From Campylobacter canadensis (GTDB taxonomy: Bacteria; Campylobacterota; Campylobacteria; Campylobacterales; Campylobacteraceae): a stretch of DNA of 64,000 nucleotides. The notes beneath the pieces were generated by a model. That model did not search any database. It was not told the origin of the DNA and worked only from the letters and a program-made list of their open reading frames with translations. Of the stretch, positions 7,264 to 15,435 are shown piece by piece. The number at the start of each line of letters is the position of its first letter. Within the stretch, counting starts at the first letter, position 1. The translations under genes were made by a program, and so were the position numbers. Where the stretch lies: positions 1,674,001 through 1,738,000 of the forward strand of contig NZ_CP035946.1 of NCBI RefSeq assembly GCF_013177655.1, written 5' to 3'.

Positions 7264-10245
7264 ATGAAAAGAAGAAAATTTTTATTAACATCAGGACTTA
7301 GCTTAAGCCTATCTGCTGCTTTAGGTTATAAAAATACAATAAAAAAGATTTTTACTAATGATGAATTTAGCGATAATATTTCTACTAATTCTTTAGAATG
7401 CGAAGTTTTTATAGAAAACAACACTGTAAAATTTAATGATAAATTTAGCATTGCAACTAGCCTTTGTAATGGTTGTACAACATTTTGTTCTGTTAGAGCC
7501 TTAATAGATAACAATAAAGTCATAAAAACATTTGGAAATCCATACAGCCTTCTTTCAAGCGACCCTTGGCTTGATATGCAAGTATCCTTAAAAGATAGCT
7601 TTTTGAAACTAAATGATATAAATAGTCTAAATTCACGCTCAACTTGTTGTGCTAGAGGTAGTAGCATTCATCATAAAATGTACGATGAATTTAGGGTAAC
7701 AAAGGCTTTAAAAAGAGTTGGTAAGCGTGGAGAAAATAAGTGGAAAAGCATTAGCATTGAAGAATTGATTAATGAAATTGTAAATGGTGGAAATTTATTT
7801 AACGAAGGTTATGTTGATGGACTTAAGAGTATTTGTAATACTAAAAAACTTATTGATGAAAATAACCCAGATTATGGACCTGTTGCAAATCAGTTATGTA
7901 TTTTAGGTACAGCTGATGAAGGAAGGCAAAATTTTTTAACACATAGATTTGCTCAAAGTTTTGGAACTATTAATTATTTAGGACATACTGCTATATGTGG
8001 TTTATCTATGAGGGCAGGAGAAGCTGCTTATTTGGATGATTTTACTTCTTATGCACATTTAAAACCTGATTATGAACATTGTAAATTTTTATTAAATATC
8101 GCCACAGCACCAGCACAAGCTGGAAATCCTTTTAAAAGACAAGCTCATCTTTTAGCACAAGCAAGAACTTATAATAATTTAAAATATGTTTGTGTAACCC
8201 CTAATTTAACAAATGCTGATAGCTTTGCAGTAAATGAAAATTCTCGCTGGATAGCTATAAAACCAGGTGAGGATTTAGCATTTGTAATGGCTATGCTAAG
8301 GGTGATTATTGAAAATAAATTTTATAATGAAAAATATTTACAAATACCTAGCTTAAAATCACAAATAGCCTTAAATGATGTAAGTTTTACTAATGCAAGC
8401 TATTTAGTTTGTAAAGATAAAAATAAAGAATTTTTAAAAGATGAAGGTAGTATTTTAGTTATTGATAGCGTAGATAATAAAGTAAAAAAAGCAGACTTTG
8501 TCTTGCAAGCAATTTTGGATTTTAACGGAGAAGTTGAATATAAAAATAAAAAATATCAAGTTCAAACTAGTTTTAATATTTTAAAAGAAAATTCTTTTTT
8601 AAAAAGTGTAAAAGAGTATGCAAAAATATGCGATGTTAAAGAAGAAATAATTTTTGAACTAGCAAAAGAATTTTGTTCTTATGGTAGATGTGTAGCAACA
8701 GATTGTCACGGTGGCACAATGCATACAACAGGTTTTTACACAGCCTATGCTATTATGATGCTTGGTGCTATGGTTGGTAATTTAAATCATAAAGGCGGAA
8801 TGAGCGTTGGCGGTGGAAAGTACGCAAGTTTTAATGGCAAATGTTTTAATCTTTTATCCTATAAAGGTAAGGTAAAACCTTTTGGTACAAGAATTGATAG
8901 AGCAAGAAAAGCATATGAAACAAGCACTGAATTTAAAAATAAAATAAAAAATAATCAAAATCCATACCCAGCAAAAGATAAATGGTTTGCTTTTACAAAC
9001 GCTTTAGAAAATGAAGTTTTAAGCAGTAGCGCTAATGCTTATCCTTATAAATTAAAAGCCTTGATTACTTGGGGAGCTAATATAGTTTATGGTCAAAATA
9101 ATAATAAAGATGTAATTGCTTTATTAAAAGACCCTTCAAAAGCTGCTCCTTTATTTATAGCAATTGACCCTTTTATAAATGAAACTAGCATTTATGCTGA
9201 TTATATTGTGCCTGATAGTGTATTGTTTGAAACTTGGGGAGTATTATCACCTTGGGCAGCTTATAATACCAAAACTACGCATTTAAGATACCCCATAGTA
9301 AAATCTCCTAATGATACATTTAAAAATCAAGAAAGCATTTGTATGGATAGCTTTATAATAGAACTTGCAAAAGCACTTAAATTACCGTCCTTTGGTAAAA
9401 ATGCAATTATGGATAATGAAGGGAATTTTTATGATTTAGACAGACCACAAGATTTTTATTTAAGAGCCTTTTTAAATGTAGCTATGGATGAAGATGAGCT
9501 TAGCGATATAAGCGATGAAGAGTTAAAAATAAGCTCCTTGCTTGAATATAAAGATAGTTTAAAAAAGATTTGCAAAGATAAGTGGCGTAAGGTGGCTTTT
9601 TTAATGAGTCGTGGTGGAAGATTTGCTAAAAAGAATACAGCTTACAAAAATAATGCCTTATCTAATTCTTATACAAAAGCAATAGCTATTTATAATGAAA
9701 AATTAGGAACTAGCATTAATTCTTTAACAGGCAAAAGATACAATGGCAGCGTAAAATATTACCCACAAAGCTACGCTGATGGAAGTATGATTAAAATGAA
9801 TAAAGAATTTAATCTTTTAGCCTTTAGCTATAAATCTAATATTTTTTCATCAGCTAGTGCTACTTTAGATATTTTAAAAGAAATAAAATACGCAACATAC
9901 GCAGATATTAATACAAAAACTGCTAAAAAATATAATATTAAAAATGCTGATAAGATTAAAATAAGCACAAAAGATAGTAGCATTATTGCCTACGCAAGAT
10001 TAAAAGAAGGTATTTATCCTAATGCAATAGGCATAGAATATGCAAGTGCAAGAAGGGCAGAAGGAGCTAGAGATTTGATTATTGATAATGTTTTAATTAA
10101 GGCAAAAAAGATTAGGCAAACAGGCGTTTATTATAATCGCTTAGGACTTGATGATATTAGCAGATTAAAATATAAAGGAATTAGTGATTTTGTAGTAGGC
10201 TCAAACGCTAGAACAGCCCTTGCAGTAAAAATTGAAAAAATATAA
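7264..10245 (+). CDS. ttrA: Tetrathionate reductase molybdopterin catalytic subunit TtrA
   Basis: 993 aa bis-MGD oxidoreductase, close to the roughly 1020 aa of Salmonella TtrA. A twin-arginine signal (MKRRKFLLTSGLSLS) directs it to the periplasm. An N-terminal 4Fe-4S site uses C68, C71, C75 and C128 or C129 (CNGCTTFC and STCCARGS). The Mo ligand is probably C245 in HTAICGLSMRAGEAA. The stretches KALKRVGKRGENKW and LFNEGYVDGL are close to Salmonella TtrA as I remember it, which separates it from polysulfide, arsenate and thiosulfate reductases. It is the last gene of ttrBCA and is followed by a strong hairpin. Closely related octathionate- or tetrathionate-type enzymes cannot be excluded. Confidence 0.88.
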   Translation: MKRRKFLLTSGLSLSLSAALGYKNTIKKIFTNDEFSDNISTNSLECEVFIENNTVKFNDKFSIATSLCNGCTTFCSVRALIDNNKVIKTFGNPYSLLSSDPWLDMQVSLKDSFLKLNDINSLNSRSTCCARGSSIHHKMYDEFRVTKALKRVGKRGENKWKSISIEELINEIVNGGNLFNEGYVDGLKSICNTKKLIDENNPDYGPVANQLCILGTADEGRQNFLTHRFAQSFGTINYLGHTAICGLSMRAGEAAYLDDFTSYAHLKPDYEHCKFLLNIATAPAQAGNPFKRQAHLLAQARTYNNLKYVCVTPNLTNADSFAVNENSRWIAIKPGEDLAFVMAMLRVIIENKFYNEKYLQIPSLKSQIALNDVSFTNASYLVCKDKNKEFLKDEGSILVIDSVDNKVKKADFVLQAILDFNGEVEYKNKKYQVQTSFNILKENSFLKSVKEYAKICDVKEEIIFELAKEFCSYGRCVATDCHGGTMHTTGFYTAYAIMMLGAMVGNLNHKGGMSVGGGKYASFNGKCFNLLSYKGKVKPFGTRIDRARKAYETSTEFKNKIKNNQNPYPAKDKWFAFTNALENEVLSSSANAYPYKLKALITWGANIVYGQNNNKDVIALLKDPSKAAPLFIAIDPFINETSIYADYIVPDSVLFETWGVLSPWAAYNTKTTHLRYPIVKSPNDTFKNQESICMDSFIIELAKALKLPSFGKNAIMDNEGNFYDLDRPQDFYLRAFLNVAMDEDELSDISDEELKISSLLEYKDSLKKICKDKWRKVAFLMSRGGRFAKKNTAYKNNALSNSYTKAIAIYNEKLGTSINSLTGKRYNGSVKYYPQSYADGSMIKMNKEFNLLAFSYKSNIFSSASATLDILKEIKYATYADINTKTAKKYNIKNADKIKISTKDSSIIAYARLKEGIYPNAIGIEYASARRAEGARDLIIDNVLIKAKKIRQTGVYYNRLGLDDISRLKYKGISDFVVGSNARTALAVKIEKI

Positions 10246-10246
10246 T

Positions 10247-10280
10247 TTTATCCTTAAGCTTAACTAGGCTTAAGGATAAA
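10247..10280 (+). terminator. Hairpin terminator after ttrA
   Basis: TTTATCCTTAAGC (10247-10259) and GCTTAAGGATAAA (10268-10280) form a perfect 13-bp stem with an 8-base loop directly after the ttrA stop. There is no long T run after it, so termination efficiency is uncertain. Confidence 0.65.
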
Positions 10281-10532
10281 TTAAAATTCATTCTCAAATC
10301 TTTTTTATGGAATAATAGTTACTTTTAAAAATTAAAACTTTCAACTTATAAAGAATTACCTTATTTATCTATAACTTTATTCGTTCATAAATATACTATC
10401 AAGCAATACATATTTACAAACTTTTATGTGCATTATGAAACTTCTTTAACTTTAATAGCTAGTTCATAATAAAGTTTATTTTTAAATTGTAATGTAAATT
10501 AAATTAAGCACAAATACTTTTATAATTTAAGT
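10281..10532. other. Gene-free spacer upstream of the PH-domain gene
   Basis: About 250 A/T-rich bases with no reading frame I can support. The only pattern seen is ATGTAAATTAA near 10491, which recurs at several other intergenic sites in the window. Confidence 0.5.
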
Positions 10533-10561
10533 TAAAGTTAAGAATGGGGGGGGGGTATAAT
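10533..10561 (+). promoter_or_regulatory. Promoter with G10 tract directly against a TATAAT -10 box
   Basis: Ten consecutive Gs (10546-10555) are followed without a gap by a perfect TATAAT (10556-10561). The PH-domain start codon is 31 bases further on. The G run therefore fills the spacer of the promoter, so a gain or loss of one G would move any upstream element relative to the -10 box. An ATG (10544) overlaps the run and is in frame with the gene, but it lacks a ribosome site, so I do not take it as the start. Confidence 0.6.
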
Positions 10562-10591
10562 GCTTTTTTTAATTTTTTCAAAGGAATTCTT

Positions 10592-11029
10592 ATGTCTTAT
10601 GTAGAACAGGTTTTAGGCACAGATGAGAATGTTGTTATGAAGGCAAAGGTTAGTATTTTTGCTTTTGTGGTTGAGTTGCTTGCTATTTTAGTTTTAGCTA
10701 TTCTTTGTTTTAATGCAAGCTTTTTATTTATTGTTCCTATTTTATTTCTTGTTGCTCGTATATATATAACCATTACAACAACAGAACTTGCTTTAACAAA
10801 TAAAAAAGTTATAGCAAAATTTGGCTTGATTAGAAGAAATACAATAGAGCTAAGATTAGAAAAAATAGAAAGTATTAGAGTTGATCAAGGAATTCTTGGC
10901 AGGATTTTTAATTACGGCACAATATTTATAAATGGTGCTGGTTCAGCTGCTCCAATTCCATTTATCGGAACACCGATTGATTTTAAAAGAAAAGTAGATG
11001 AATACATAGAAAATAAATTATCAAAATAA
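10592..11029 (+). CDS. Bacterial PH-domain (bPH2/DUF304) membrane protein
   Basis: 145 aa. After a short N-terminal strand, two hydrophobic segments (about 22-41 and 43-60) form a hairpin membrane anchor. The rest is a bacterial pleckstrin-like domain with TELALTNKKVIAKFGLI, ELRLEKIESI and the conserved ILGRIFNYGTIFINGAG. The function of such proteins is mostly unknown. I chose ATG 10592 because AAGGAA precedes it by six bases; the longer in-frame version from 10544 would add 16 residues encoded by the G tract and has no ribosome site. Expression is likely switched by the upstream G10 promoter tract. A terminator hairpin follows the gene. Confidence 0.82.
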   Translation: MSYVEQVLGTDENVVMKAKVSIFAFVVELLAILVLAILCFNASFLFIVPILFLVARIYITITTTELALTNKKVIAKFGLIRRNTIELRLEKIESIRVDQGILGRIFNYGTIFINGAGSAAPIPFIGTPIDFKRKVDEYIENKLSK

Positions 11030-11053
11030 GCCCTATTTCTAAGGCTTATTTTT
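11024..11053. terminator. Hairpin terminator between convergent genes
   Basis: AAAATAAGCC and GGCTTATTTT form a stem with a short loop at the end of the PH-domain gene, with T residues on the plus strand side. It can also serve the convergent autotransporter fragment that ends at 11052. Confidence 0.65.
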
Positions 11054-11306
11054 AAAACGAATATCTTAAAGTTGCGTTTATATTATAATTTGTGTTGTAC
11101 TTGCCACTGAATGTTTTTTCAGTATCTAGGCTAAATTTCGTATTGTTTCCTAAGTTAAAATTAGCCCCTATACTAGCAAAGCCACGACTATCTTTAAAAC
11201 CTTTTTCAACTCTTGTAATTACACCATCGCTTAAAGCAAGTTTAGTTGCACTCGTAAACTTAGCTTCGCTTTTTAAAGTAAGCTCAATTTCATTAGTATT
11301 ATTCAT
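11052..11306 (-). pseudogene. C-terminal autotransporter barrel fragment
   Basis: 84 aa with no signal peptide. It reads as the last strands of an autotransporter barrel: GFASIGANFNLGNNTKFSL, then NYNINATLRYSF with the terminal Phe needed for barrel assembly. The end matches the intact autotransporter at 48659-50686 (GFAS..., ELNATLRYTF). A passenger domain and most of the barrel are missing, so it cannot act as an autotransporter alone. It does have a plausible ribosome site (GAGGTG, seven bases before the ATG), so a short protein could be made. It is probably a truncated remnant or a silent donor cassette for recombination. Confidence 0.6.
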
Positions 11307-11326
11307 CTACACCTCAATTAATTACA

Positions 11327-11395
11327 TTTTTTATAAACTCTCCTTAAAAATATTTAATAAATTTTAAATGATTTTTATTTTAATTTACATTAAAA
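11327..11395 (-). repeat. Copy 1 of a ~70-base leader repeat (copy 2 at 16508-16577)
   Basis: This stretch is nearly identical to the leader and first codons of the NADH dehydrogenase gene at 16508-16577, in the same orientation. Both contain TTTAATAAATTTTAAATGAT and AATTTACATTAAAA, and both include GGAGAG followed by TTATAAAAAA or the like. Copy 1 leads toward the autotransporter fragment. The two copies flank the BspA pair and ndh. Confidence 0.7.
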
Positions 11396-11468
11396 ATTAA
11401 ATGGAATTTAAAATAAGAGTTAGAAAAACTTTGTATTATAAAATTATTAAATGATTTAAAGGATTTTT

Positions 11469-12947
11469 ATGAAGTTTCTTCCAGAAAATAAAACAGAACT
11501 AAAAGAGCTTTTAAGTAATAAATCTATCAATTTAGCCGATATAAACACAAGCTTAATAACTGATATGAGCTATCTTTTTTACAATACCACAAGATCTAAT
11601 TTTGATGGTATTAATACTTGGGATACTAGCAAGGTTGAAAGCTTTGAAGGAATGTTTGCTAAGGCAAGTAACTTTAATGAGATAATCACTTTTAATACTT
11701 GCAATGCTAATAATCTTAGCAAGATGTTTTTTGCATGTGAAAAACTAAATCAAGCCTTAGTTTTAGATGTAAAAAACGCTAGTGATATTAGCGAAATGTT
11801 TTATGGTTGTGAAAATTTAAATAGTAAAATTAGTTTTAAAAATAGTGAAAATATACAAAATGCTTCTATGCTTTTTAAAAATTGTAAAAAGCTAAATGTT
11901 AAGATAAATTACGAATTTGCTAATCTTTTAAACGCTGATGAAATGCTTAGTTATTGTTATAAATTAAATCAAGAAATAAGACTTATTGCGCCAAAACTAA
12001 AAAGTGCAAATGCAATGTTTAGCTACTCATCAAATCTAAATAGTGATGTATTAATAAAATCAAATGATTTAATAGAAGCAAAAGAACTTTTTAGCAATTG
12101 TTATGAAATGAGAGCAAAAATCACTCTTGATATTGATTTTAGCAAGTTACTTTATACTAGCTTTATGTTTTTATCTTGCAATAATTTACGCCATGTAGAT
12201 ATTGCGTTTAGAGAAGATGTAGATTTTTATACAGCGTTTATAGGTTGTGATAAATTAGATAAAAAAATAATAAGAATTCATAATAGTAACAAATATTATA
12301 AAATCAAAAATTTTGAAGGTTATAAGCGTGATGATATAGACGCAAAAACTCTTTTAAAACTTCGTAATGATAGTAAAGTTAGCAAGATTTATACACATAA
12401 AATTGAGTATATTGATGGACTTATTTATCTTGCTAACACTGATGAAGAACTATTAAATATGGAGTTTAAAAATAATTGTTTTATTCCTAAAAATAAAGAT
12501 GAATTAAAAAGGCTAATTTATGAATTTAATGCTAGTTTGGACATGATAGATGTTTGTAAAATTGATGATTTTAGCTATTTATTTGCAGATAAATTGAGTA
12601 ATGATTTTGATTTTAAACCTTTAAAAAACTGGAATACTAGCAATGCTATTAATATGCAAGCAATGTTTTTAGGACAAAGTAATTTTAATCAAAAAATCAC
12701 TTTTAATACAAAAAATGTGAAAAACTACAAGCAAATGTTTGCAGGGTGCAAAAATCTTAGCAAGGTGCCATTATTAGATACATTTAATGCAGAAAATATG
12801 CAAGAAATGTTTAATAACTGTCCTAGAATTAAAATTATTAACGAAAGTAAAGAATTTGTAATCTTACAAGGCAGTGGGGATTTAAATAAAGATAAGATAA
12901 AATATAAAATACCAAAAAATACAATAATAAAGGCAAAAAATGATTGA
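11469..12947 (+). CDS. BspA-type leucine-rich-repeat protein (DUF285), first of pair
   Basis: 492 aa protein built of about 24-residue repeats of the BspA/DUF285 family, with the pattern FNxxxNxxNMxxMFxxCxxLN. A cap unit (LPENKTELKELL ... LITDMSYLFYNTTRSNFDGI) heads the repeats at residues 2-60. A second cap (IPKNKDELKRLI ... IDDFSYLFADK) near residue 338 starts another short block. No signal peptide, lipobox or anchor is visible, unlike secreted BspA proteins of other genera, so export is uncertain. The start ATG has AAAGGA eight bases before. The stop overlaps the start of the next BspA gene by eight bases, so the two are co-translated. Family members bind host or bacterial surface proteins; the partner here is unknown. 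Confidence 0.8.
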   Translation: MKFLPENKTELKELLSNKSINLADINTSLITDMSYLFYNTTRSNFDGINTWDTSKVESFEGMFAKASNFNEIITFNTCNANNLSKMFFACEKLNQALVLDVKNASDISEMFYGCENLNSKISFKNSENIQNASMLFKNCKKLNVKINYEFANLLNADEMLSYCYKLNQEIRLIAPKLKSANAMFSYSSNLNSDVLIKSNDLIEAKELFSNCYEMRAKITLDIDFSKLLYTSFMFLSCNNLRHVDIAFREDVDFYTAFIGCDKLDKKIIRIHNSNKYYKIKNFEGYKRDDIDAKTLLKLRNDSKVSKIYTHKIEYIDGLIYLANTDEELLNMEFKNNCFIPKNKDELKRLIYEFNASLDMIDVCKIDDFSYLFADKLSNDFDFKPLKNWNTSNAINMQAMFLGQSNFNQKITFNTKNVKNYKQMFAGCKNLSKVPLLDTFNAENMQEMFNNCPRIKIINESKEFVILQGSGDLNKDKIKYKIPKNTIIKAKND

Positions 12948-15381
12948 GTATGCAAGTAAGCAAATCCGTTTTATAAAAGAGCTTTTAAGATGTAAATATT
13001 ATGGAAATATTGATAATAAAAAATTTGTTTTAGACTACGAGCAAAACGAATATGAAAATTTTCCTTTAGAATTTTGCTCAAAAAATCTAAGAGATGATTT
13101 AAAGGTAGTAAAACTAGCAGTATATTATGAGCCCTTTGCTTTAGCACTTGCAAGCGATAGATTAAAAAATGAACGCAATTTGATTTTATACGCATTAAAA
13201 AATGAAGATAATAGACATTATCCTATTTTTATGTTTGCAGACAAAAGATTAAAAGACGATGAAGAATTAGCATTAAAAGCGATGTATGCAAATATAGAAA
13301 ACGGTTTTTATGTAAGCCCTAGGCTTAAAAAAAGTAAAGAATTTTGGCTAAAAGCTGAAGCAATGCTAATTTATAAAGCAAAAGGAATTAATGAATATTA
13401 CAAGGATAATTTTTGTGATTGTTTGCCACACACTTTACATTTTTTACATAAAAGTATAAAAGATGATGAATTTATAAAAAAACTCTTAGCAGTAAAGCCG
13501 CATTATCAATTAGATGAGTTTAAAACAAAAACTAATTTAACACACATAACAACAAATAAAACACTAAAAACAACAAAACCAAAAACTCATAAAGTTAAAA
13601 TCAATATAAGTCAAGAAATAAATCGTATGACAAATATACAAAGGCAATATTTTGCACAAATAGAAAAATATTATGATGATGATTTGCCTTTAAATTTGAG
13701 TTTAAATATAAATAATTTTATGATGAATTTATCACAGAAATTTTATGGCGAAAAAGATACTGAAGAAACAAATACTATTGAAAATGATAATAATATGATT
13801 TATAAACCTAAAAATAAAGATGAACTAATAAAACTAATTGATGAAGATATAAGGCTTCATCAAATTGATATTAGTTTAGTAGATGACCTTAGTTATTTGT
13901 TTAAAGATAGCATTAGAAGTAATTTTAATGCTATTAATGATTGGGATTTTTCTCATGTAAAAAACCTTAAAGCTATGTTTATGAATGCAAAGAATTTTAA
14001 TCAAGCACTAAGGATTAATACTAAAAATGTAGAAGATTTTAGCCAGATGTTTAGTGGTTGTATAAACTATAATCAAAAAATAGATTTTGATTTTAGTTCA
14101 GCAAGAAATGCTAGTGCTATGTTTAGCGATTGTACGGCATTAAATAGTGATATTAATTTACATAATTCTACTAATTTAATAGATGTTTCAAAAATGTTTA
14201 GAAATTGTACTAATTTTAATGCAAAACTTAATCTTAATACAAGCAAAGTTACAAGTATGAGAAAAATGTTTGAAAATGCAAAGAATTTAAATCAGGAAAT
14301 TGATTTTGATACTTCTAATGTAACTGACTTTTCTGCTATGTTTAAGGGTGCAAGTAGTTTTAATCAAAAGCTTAATTTTAATACTAAAAACGCTAAAAAT
14401 ATGAGCTATATGTTTGCGTATGCAAGTAGTTTTAATAAAGAACTAGATTTTATTACAGATAATGTAGAAGATTTAAGCTTTATGTTTTGTACGGCAAATC
14501 GCTTTAATAAAGCGGTTAATTTTAACACCTCAAATGCTATAAATATGGCTGGTATGTTTTGTAGAGCGTTTTCTTTTAACCAAGAGCTTAGATTTAATAC
14601 TAGCAAGGTAAGAAATATGAGCAAGATGTTTAGTGATACATATAGTTTTAATCAAGAACTTGATTTTGATACTAGAAGAGTTATTAATATGAGCTCAATG
14701 TTTTATAACGCAAAAAAATTTAACAAAAAGCTTAATTTTAATACTTGCAATGTGGTAGATTTTTCATATATGTTTGCAAGTACGAGCAAATATAATCAAA
14801 AATTTGATTTTAATATAAAACAAGCCGTTCATATAAATGGTCTTTTTTCAGGAGCTTTAAGTTTTAATCAAGAGATTAATCTTAATTTGCCAAAGCATAT
14901 AAAATCACTTAATAATTTTTTAAGTTTTACGCATAATTTTAATTCAAAAATCACTTTAAATACTGAAAATATAAAAGATTTTTCATCTATGTTTGAAAAT
15001 GCAAGAGTTTTCAATCAAGAACTTAATTTTGATACAAGAAGTGCTACAACAATGCAAAGAATGTTTGAAAATGCAAGAGATTTTGATAAAGAGCTTAATT
15101 TTAATACGGCAAATGTAACAACAATGAATAGAATGTTTAAAAATTGCGAAAGATTTAATTCAAATGTAAATTTTAGCGATACTTCAAAGGTTAAAGATAT
15201 GAGCGATATGTTTGCTGATACGCTTTTATTTGATAAAAAAATTAATTTCAACACTAATTCATTGATGTTTGCTTTTAATTTTTTAAACGGAGCAAAATCT
15301 TATTCAAGGGTTGTTAAACTAAAATTAACAAACATTATAAGAGATGAATATGTATTTAAACCAGGAGATAGTTATAGATAA
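12940..15381 (+). CDS. Large BspA-type repeat protein with N-terminal DUF4116-like domain
   Basis: 813 aa. Residues about 1-150 consist of helical units such as NLRDDLKVVKLAVYYEPFAL and ALASDRLKNERNLILYALK, resembling DUF4116 repeats. A Lys/Thr-rich linker (about 185-210) follows. From residue 287 a cap (YKPKNKDELIKLI ... VDDLSYLFKDSIRSNF) starts some 20 BspA units of exactly or nearly 24 residues, for example LNFNTKNAKNMSYMF. No signal peptide is seen. The cap is closely similar to both caps of the preceding gene, so the pair arose by duplication. DUF4116 plus BspA is a combination I associate with large secreted or effector-like proteins; that is inference. The gene overlaps its neighbour by eight bases. 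Confidence 0.8.
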   Translation: MIEYASKQIRFIKELLRCKYYGNIDNKKFVLDYEQNEYENFPLEFCSKNLRDDLKVVKLAVYYEPFALALASDRLKNERNLILYALKNEDNRHYPIFMFADKRLKDDEELALKAMYANIENGFYVSPRLKKSKEFWLKAEAMLIYKAKGINEYYKDNFCDCLPHTLHFLHKSIKDDEFIKKLLAVKPHYQLDEFKTKTNLTHITTNKTLKTTKPKTHKVKINISQEINRMTNIQRQYFAQIEKYYDDDLPLNLSLNINNFMMNLSQKFYGEKDTEETNTIENDNNMIYKPKNKDELIKLIDEDIRLHQIDISLVDDLSYLFKDSIRSNFNAINDWDFSHVKNLKAMFMNAKNFNQALRINTKNVEDFSQMFSGCINYNQKIDFDFSSARNASAMFSDCTALNSDINLHNSTNLIDVSKMFRNCTNFNAKLNLNTSKVTSMRKMFENAKNLNQEIDFDTSNVTDFSAMFKGASSFNQKLNFNTKNAKNMSYMFAYASSFNKELDFITDNVEDLSFMFCTANRFNKAVNFNTSNAINMAGMFCRAFSFNQELRFNTSKVRNMSKMFSDTYSFNQELDFDTRRVINMSSMFYNAKKFNKKLNFNTCNVVDFSYMFASTSKYNQKFDFNIKQAVHINGLFSGALSFNQEINLNLPKHIKSLNNFLSFTHNFNSKITLNTENIKDFSSMFENARVFNQELNFDTRSATTMQRMFENARDFDKELNFNTANVTTMNRMFKNCERFNSNVNFSDTSKVKDMSDMFADTLLFDKKINFNTNSLMFAFNFLNGAKSYSRVVKLKLTNIIRDEYVFKPGDSYR
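13960..15260 (+). repeat. ~72-base tandem coding repeats of the BspA array
   Basis: The DNA carries about 18 degenerate copies of a 72-base unit that encode the 24-residue leucine-rich repeat. Recurrent words include AATTTTAATAC, ATGAG and ATGTTT at fixed spacing. Copies differ in sequence, so recombination between them can vary the copy number only by in-frame steps. Confidence 0.75.
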
Positions 15382-15435
15382 AGCTATTTGGAATGTAAAA
15401 TAAGCATTTCAAATTCTTAAAATACATTTATGTAT

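Noticed and set aside
10544-10591. PH-domain start at the ATG within the G tract
   Set aside because: No ribosome site is present and the extension is low complexity; ATG 10592 has AAGGAA at the right distance.
11092-11367. 91-codon plus-strand frame
   Set aside because: It is antisense to the autotransporter fragment and has no coding features of its own.
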